Origin: UBA2136 sp963974105
Lineage (GTDB): Bacteria > Pseudomonadota > Alphaproteobacteria > UBA2136
Direction of reading: 5' to 3'
Length of the DNA: 64,000 nt
NCBI GenBank assembly: GCA_963974105.1
Contig: CAXBBG010000001.1
Coordinates: forward strand, 558,001 to 622,000
Shown one piece after another: positions 60,273-64,000 of the stretch (position 1 is its first letter; each line of letters opens with the position of its first letter). The position numbers and the translations under genes are program-made. The notes under the pieces are model-generated. The model was not told the origin of the DNA. It did no database searches and was given only the letters and a program-made list of their open reading frames with translations.

Positions 60273-62792
60273 ATGACTGATTCAGAGAAAACAAAAAAAG
60301 GGACGTTGAGTCTCGGTGGTACACTTAGCTTAGGCGGTGGTACTAAGGCGTCATCGGCGCCAAAAGGTGTGTCTGTTGAAGTAAAACGTCGCCGTTTTGC
60401 TGCACCAACGCCTGCTGCTACTCCAGCCAAAGAGGTTGAACCTGAAACAGAAATGGGTCAGCGCCTCAAGGCACTTGAAAATGCGCAAAAAAATGCTGCC
60501 GCTGAAGAAGCTGCACGCCTAGAAGCACGCAAGCAAGCCGGCACGCTGCAAAATTTTCAGACTCAAAAAGAAGAAGAGATGCGCAAGAAGGAAGCGGATC
60601 TAAAAGCAAAAGAAATTGAAAAACTTGCCGCAGAAAAAGCAAAAGAAGATACGTTGCTTAATAAAGAAGCTGAAGAGCGTGCGAAGCAAGAGCTTGCAGA
60701 GCAGCAAGCGGCTGCAACAACGGCTGAACAAAAAGGTACGAATAAGCGCTTTATTTCTGCTGATGAATTTACAGGCAAGAAAAAAGGTACAAAAACTGCT
60801 ACAACTGAAGCGGCAACAACCTCTTCTAAAAAACGTGGTGGGCGTAATGCTTACAAAGAAAAATTAGAAACGCGTATGCGTACAATGTCTGGCCAACGTC
60901 GCCGTGGTGGGCGTGTGGTTACAAGCACAAATACTCAAGACAAAGTATTACGTGAAGTTACCATTTCAGACATTATTACAGTTCAAGAACTTGCCAACCG
61001 TATGACAGAAAAAGTTTCTGATGTGATTAAGAAGTTGATGATGATGGGGCAGATGGTGACACAAAACCAATCTATCGATCAAGAAACAGCAGCTCTTATT
61101 GTTGAAGAATTTGGTCATACATACAAACTTGTCAATGACAATGCCGTTGAAGATGATTTGGTGGGTGACGTAGATACTAAAAAAGAACTTATAGAACGCC
61201 CTCCAGTTGTGACTGTTATGGGTCACGTTGACCATGGTAAAACATCTTTATTGGATGCTTTGCGTAAAACGCACGTTGCCGACGGTGAAGCTGGTGGTAT
61301 TACACAGCACATTGGTGCTTACCAAGTTAAAACAGAATCTGGCCGTATGATTACGTTTCTAGACACACCAGGACACGAGGCGTTTACGTCGATGCGTGCA
61401 CGTGGTGCGTCTGTTACAGATATTGTCATTCTAATTGTTGCTGCTGATGATGGTATTATGCCGCAAACAGTTGAAGCAATACGTCATGCTAAAGCTGCAG
61501 AAGTGCCAATTATTGTTGCTATCAACAAATGTGATAAGCCCGCTGCTGATCCAAGCCGTGTGCGCCAAGAGCTTTTAAGCCATGACCTTATTCCAGAAGA
61601 ATTTGGTGGTGACATTGTTTGTGTTGAAATTTCTGCTAAAGCAGGGACAGGGCTTGATACGTTGGAAGAAATGATCCTTCTACAAGCTGATGTACTTGAA
61701 TTATCAGCGAACCCTGAACGTCGTGCTGACGGTGTGGTTGTTGAATCTCGCCTTGATAAAGGTCGCGGTCCAATTGCCTCTGTTATTATTTCTCGTGGTA
61801 CGCTAAAAGTAGGTGACGTGTTTGTTGCTGGTTCTATTTGGGGACGTGTACGTGCTATGATGGATGATAAAGGGAACCGCTTGACAGAAGCTGGTCCTGC
61901 AACACCTGTCGAAATTCAAGGTCTACAAAGTGTTTGTGACGCTGGTGATACATTCCAGGTTGCAACAAGTGACAAGCGTGCGCGTGAAGTTGCGGCTTTC
62001 CGTTCTCAGAAAAAACGTGAAAAAGTGGCTATGTCTCATGCTAAAACCTCACTGGACTCTATCTTTAGTAAAATTGCTGAAGGTGAAGTTGTCAAACTTT
62101 CTGTTGTTGTTAAAGGTGACGTTCAAGGGTCTGTAGAAGCGATTACAGATTCATTGAGTAAACTTGCAACGGAAGAAGTTAAAGTACAAGTGATTCATAG
62201 CGCTGTTGGTGTGATTACCGAAAACGATGTGAACTTAGCTTCTGCTTCTGATGCCTTAATACTTGGCTTTAACGTGCGTGCCAATGCGCAAGCGCGTACA
62301 GCAGCGGAACGTGACGGTATTGAAGTACGTTACTATAGCGTTATTTACAGCCTTGTAGACGACGTGAAAGCGGCGCTTACAGGTCTACTATCTCCTGACT
62401 TTGAAGAGAAGGTAACAGGCCGTGCTGAAATTCGTCAGGTGATGTTGATCAACAAGCTCAAGATCTTTGGTGCCTTTGTAACTGACGGTAAGTTGGTACG
62501 TAACGGTAAAATCCGTCTTCTACGTGAAGGTGTGGTTTACCATGAAGGTTCTCTAGACAGCTTGCGTCGTTTCAAAGATGATGTGAAAGAAGTGACTGAG
62601 AAGTACGAATGTGGTCTAACGTTTGACGGTGGATTCTCTGAAGTGCTTGAAGGTGATGAGATTGAAACATACGAAATGATTGAAATCAAACGTACACTTG
62701 AAGACGTTAAAAAAGCTGAAAAAGAAAAGGCTCGCCTAGCAAAAATTGCTAAGGAAGAAGCTGAAATGGAAGCAGCTATGGAAGACGAATAA
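60273..62792 (+). CDS. infB: Translation initiation factor IF-2
   Basis: 839 residues. A long charged, Ala/Glu/Lys-rich N-terminus (about 1-260, low complexity, starting with a repeat TLSLGG) precedes the IF2 N domain (ITVQELANRMTEKVSDVIK). The GTPase domain has VMGHVDHGKTSLLD (G1), DTPGHEAF (G3) and NKCDKPAADPS (G4). Domain IV/C2 follows, with VVKGDVQGSVEAI. It places initiator tRNA on the 30S subunit. The ATG has GGAG upstream. Confidence 0.97.
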   Translation: MTDSEKTKKGTLSLGGTLSLGGGTKASSAPKGVSVEVKRRRFAAPTPAATPAKEVEPETEMGQRLKALENAQKNAAAEEAARLEARKQAGTLQNFQTQKEEEMRKKEADLKAKEIEKLAAEKAKEDTLLNKEAEERAKQELAEQQAAATTAEQKGTNKRFISADEFTGKKKGTKTATTEAATTSSKKRGGRNAYKEKLETRMRTMSGQRRRGGRVVTSTNTQDKVLREVTISDIITVQELANRMTEKVSDVIKKLMMMGQMVTQNQSIDQETAALIVEEFGHTYKLVNDNAVEDDLVGDVDTKKELIERPPVVTVMGHVDHGKTSLLDALRKTHVADGEAGGITQHIGAYQVKTESGRMITFLDTPGHEAFTSMRARGASVTDIVILIVAADDGIMPQTVEAIRHAKAAEVPIIVAINKCDKPAADPSRVRQELLSHDLIPEEFGGDIVCVEISAKAGTGLDTLEEMILLQADVLELSANPERRADGVVVESRLDKGRGPIASVIISRGTLKVGDVFVAGSIWGRVRAMMDDKGNRLTEAGPATPVEIQGLQSVCDAGDTFQVATSDKRAREVAAFRSQKKREKVAMSHAKTSLDSIFSKIAEGEVVKLSVVVKGDVQGSVEAITDSLSKLATEEVKVQVIHSAVGVITENDVNLASASDALILGFNVRANAQARTAAERDGIEVRYYSVIYSLVDDVKAALTGLLSPDFEEKVTGRAEIRQVMLINKLKIFGAFVTDGKLVRNGKIRLLREGVVYHEGSLDSLRRFKDDVKEVTEKYECGLTFDGGFSEVLEGDEIETYEMIEIKRTLEDVKKAEKEKARLAKIAKEEAEMEAAMEDE

Positions 62793-62814
62793 ATTTATCT
62801 TCGTAAATTTAGCG

Positions 62815-62840
62815 ACAGGCGTCTTTGGGCGCCTGTTTTA
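62815..62840 (+). terminator. Probable terminator after infB
   Basis: ACAGGCG (62815-62821) and CGCCTGT (62830-62836) with two further inner pairs, followed by TTT. An earlier hairpin AAATTTA-TAAATTT lies at 62791-62810, overlapping the stop codon. The rest of the 187-base gap has a promoter for rbfA. Confidence 0.65.
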
Positions 62841-62909
62841 TTTTGATGGGCACGTTGGTTTGGGTTTGTCATATGCCTATCCATAAAAAAATAGCAGATG
62901 TACGTAAGT

Positions 62910-62939
62910 TTGGCTTGTAATGTGCATACAATCTACTAT
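62910..62939 (+). promoter_or_regulatory. Probable promoter of rbfA
   Basis: TTGGCT (62910-62915) and TACTAT (62934-62939) with 18-base spacing, 41 bases before the rbfA ATG. Confidence 0.4.
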
Positions 62940-62979
62940 ATATATAAAGAATATATGAAATTTAAAAGGTAAATTTGTC

Positions 62980-63351
62980 ATGAAACAAATGTCTATGCGA
63001 CAAAAAAGAGTAGCCGAGCAACTACGTGAAGCAATTGCACAATCTATTGCGCGCGGTGGTTTTAAAAGCCACTTGATCGATAATCTGATCAATATTCCAT
63101 ATGTGTGGATAAGCCCAGACTTGCGCAATGCACGTGTTTACTTTACGTCGCTACAAAACCTTGACTCGGCTGCAACTAAAGAAGTGGCAAAAGCGATGAA
63201 TGCAGAAGCTTTCCGTTTCCAACAAGATATTGCATCCTTTAACCGTAAAAACACACCTAAGTTGAAGTTTTACGCCGATGATGATGCCGAGCGCACAACA
63301 AAGATCGAAGAAATTTTTACACACATTACAAAGGCAGAAGTACACGCTTAA
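62980..63351 (+). CDS. rbfA: Ribosome-binding factor A
   Basis: 30S assembly factor of 123 residues with a type II KH fold. RQKRVAEQLREAIAQSIARG at the N-terminus and SPDLRNARVYFTSL are diagnostic, with KLKFYADDDAERTTKIEEI at the end. AAAAGG precedes the ATG by about ten bases. The stop overlaps the next gene by one base (TAATG). Confidence 0.93.
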   Translation: MKQMSMRQKRVAEQLREAIAQSIARGGFKSHLIDNLINIPYVWISPDLRNARVYFTSLQNLDSAATKEVAKAMNAEAFRFQQDIASFNRKNTPKLKFYADDDAERTTKIEEIFTHITKAEVHA

Positions 63352-63665
63352 TGTTTCGCACCTTAATACTTTTACTAACCGTTTTTTCCGTGCCTGCATG
63401 GGCAGGGGTGGTGGACTGCCCTGAATCTACCGACCTTGAAAATCGCGACTGGACAGCCTGTGCTTTTGACTATGACTGCATGTTGGTGGAAGATGCCTGT
63501 AAATTTAAAGCGCCTGTGAATACAGAATTTTCAGAAATTGCAAAGTGTACTTACCGTAAGATGGAAGAAAATGGCACGCTATGTATGATGATGCTTCAGC
63601 CTGCGGTGGAAAAAGCTGAATGTGATGTAAAAACGAAGCATTGTAAATTGGTTTACAAAAAATAA
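63351..63665 (+). CDS. Small secreted eight-Cys protein, unrecognised
   Basis: 104 residues. A signal peptide MFRTLILLLTVFSVPAWA is followed by a mature domain of about 86 residues with eight Cys (VDCPES, TACAF, YDCML, DACKF, AKCTY, TLCMM, AECDV, KHCKL), consistent with four disulfides in the periplasm or outside. No family named. The ATG overlaps the rbfA stop by one base, so it is translated with a ribosome-assembly gene, an odd pairing. It lies between rbfA and truB, normally neighbours. Confidence 0.72.
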   Translation: MFRTLILLLTVFSVPAWAGVVDCPESTDLENRDWTACAFDYDCMLVEDACKFKAPVNTEFSEIAKCTYRKMEENGTLCMMMLQPAVEKAECDVKTKHCKLVYKK

Positions 63666-63680
63666 TTCTCATTATGTAGA

Positions 63681-63707
63681 AAAGAGCGCATAAATATGTG
63701 CTTTTTT
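63681..63707 (+). terminator. Terminator between the eight-Cys gene and truB
   Basis: GCGCATA (63686-63692) pairs with TATGTGC (63695-63701) with a two-base minimal loop and outer A-T pairs, followed by six Ts. Confidence 0.7.
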
Positions 63708-63729
63708 CTATTTATTATAAAGGTTGAAT

Positions 63730-64000
63730 ATGGCACGCACTAAAAAAGGAAATCACGTACACGGGTTCTTAAATTTTTATAAACCTGTGGGCATGTCGTC
63801 GAATCAGGCAGTTGGTTTTGTGCGTCGTATTTTTAACGCTCAGAAGGCGGGGCACGGCGGCACGCTCGACCCACTTGCCGAAGGTATTTTGCCTATTGCG
63901 CTGGGTGAAGCCACTAAAATGCTTTCTTACATGCTCACAGAAAACAAATACTATCAGTTTGAAATGACCTTTGGCACCGAAACCGCCAGCGATGATGCGG
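63730..64000 (+). CDS. truB: tRNA pseudouridine(55) synthase, 5' part (runs out of window)
   Basis: Makes pseudouridine 55 in the T-loop of tRNAs. Only the first 90 codons lie in the window. Starting MARTKKGNHVHGF, it has FYKPVGMSSNQAV and the active-site motif GHGGTLDPLAEGILPIALG with the catalytic Asp, and YYQFEMTFGTET. AAAGG precedes the ATG. The rimP-nusA-infB-rbfA-truB order supports the call. Confidence 0.93.
   Translation, partial: MARTKKGNHVHGFLNFYKPVGMSSNQAVGFVRRIFNAQKAGHGGTLDPLAEGILPIALGEATKMLSYMLTENKYYQFEMTFGTETASDDA

Noticed and set aside
1..64000. tRNA, rRNA, CRISPR array, IS or prophage genes
   Set aside because: Read through all gaps for cloverleaf ends, TTCGA-type loops, repeats with regular spacers and transposase motifs; none found.

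Overview
This AT-rich window, dense in genes on both strands, most likely comes from an alphaproteobacterium. The main evidence is gene order: ybeY-corC-lnt-xre, then rimP-nusA-ylxR-infB-rbfA-truB; ileS-lspA-DUF3035 lipoprotein-paired M16 peptidases; lpxK-waaA-DUF374-msbA; and DUF484-xerC. The lipid A/Kdo/heptose genes imply a Gram-negative envelope. The species cannot be named from sequence alone. No rRNA, tRNA, CRISPR array, IS element or prophage was seen.

Layout. 1-8.5 kb: 3' part of ileS, lspA, a DUF3035 lipoprotein, an active/inactive pair of M16 peptidases, xseA, a candidate sRNA, an M23 peptidase and a small membrane protein. 8.6-14.5 kb, minus strand: lipid A export and assembly (late acyltransferase, lpxK, waaA, DUF374 acyltransferase, msbA, a coiled-coil protein). 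14.6-18.1 kb, plus strand: a PAP2 phosphatase, an ArnT-like transferase and an ArnC-like transferase, which look like a lipid A decoration module. 18.2-19.7 kb: a small membrane protein and about 1 kb of structured, mostly non-coding DNA. 19.7-23.8 kb: rplU-rpmA, a queuosine-salvage (Qng1/DUF2419) homologue, obgE and a TSUP permease. 24-28.3 kb: a 32-residue lipoprotein, xerC, a DUF484 gene, a second candidate sRNA and priA. 28.4-29.1 kb: a type IV pilin-like gene behind a near-perfect sigma-54 promoter. 29.2-36.2 kb: a methyltransferase, a 1005-residue lipoprotein, DUF3108, hldE-type kinase, kdsB and a Cys-containing membrane-anchored protein. 36.3-46.3 kb: phoH, a UPF0104 protein, trpS, a diguanylate cyclase, a methyltransferase, a GT2 glycosyltransferase and a hybrid histidine kinase. 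46.4-53.8 kb: a methyltransferase, a 2H phosphoesterase, gloB, a lipocalin-like protein, fluC, trmB, two tandem secreted proteins sharing an upstream 20-mer, metK and a DMT permease. 53.8-64 kb: ybeY-corC-lnt, xre, then rimP to truB (cut by the window edge).

Functional threads. LspA and Lnt process the several lipoproteins encoded here. LpxK, WaaA, late acyltransferase, KdsB, heptose kinase and MsbA build and export the lipid A/inner core, and the PAP2-ArnT-ArnC genes may decorate it. The rimP to truB block is the standard transcription/translation operon.

Most worth following up: the RpoN-controlled orphan pilin, the Qng1 homologue between rpmA and obgE, the paired secreted proteins with duplicated upstream DNA, two promoter/terminator-bounded sRNA candidates, the micro-lipoprotein, and the IleRS that has lost its C-terminal zinc ligands.
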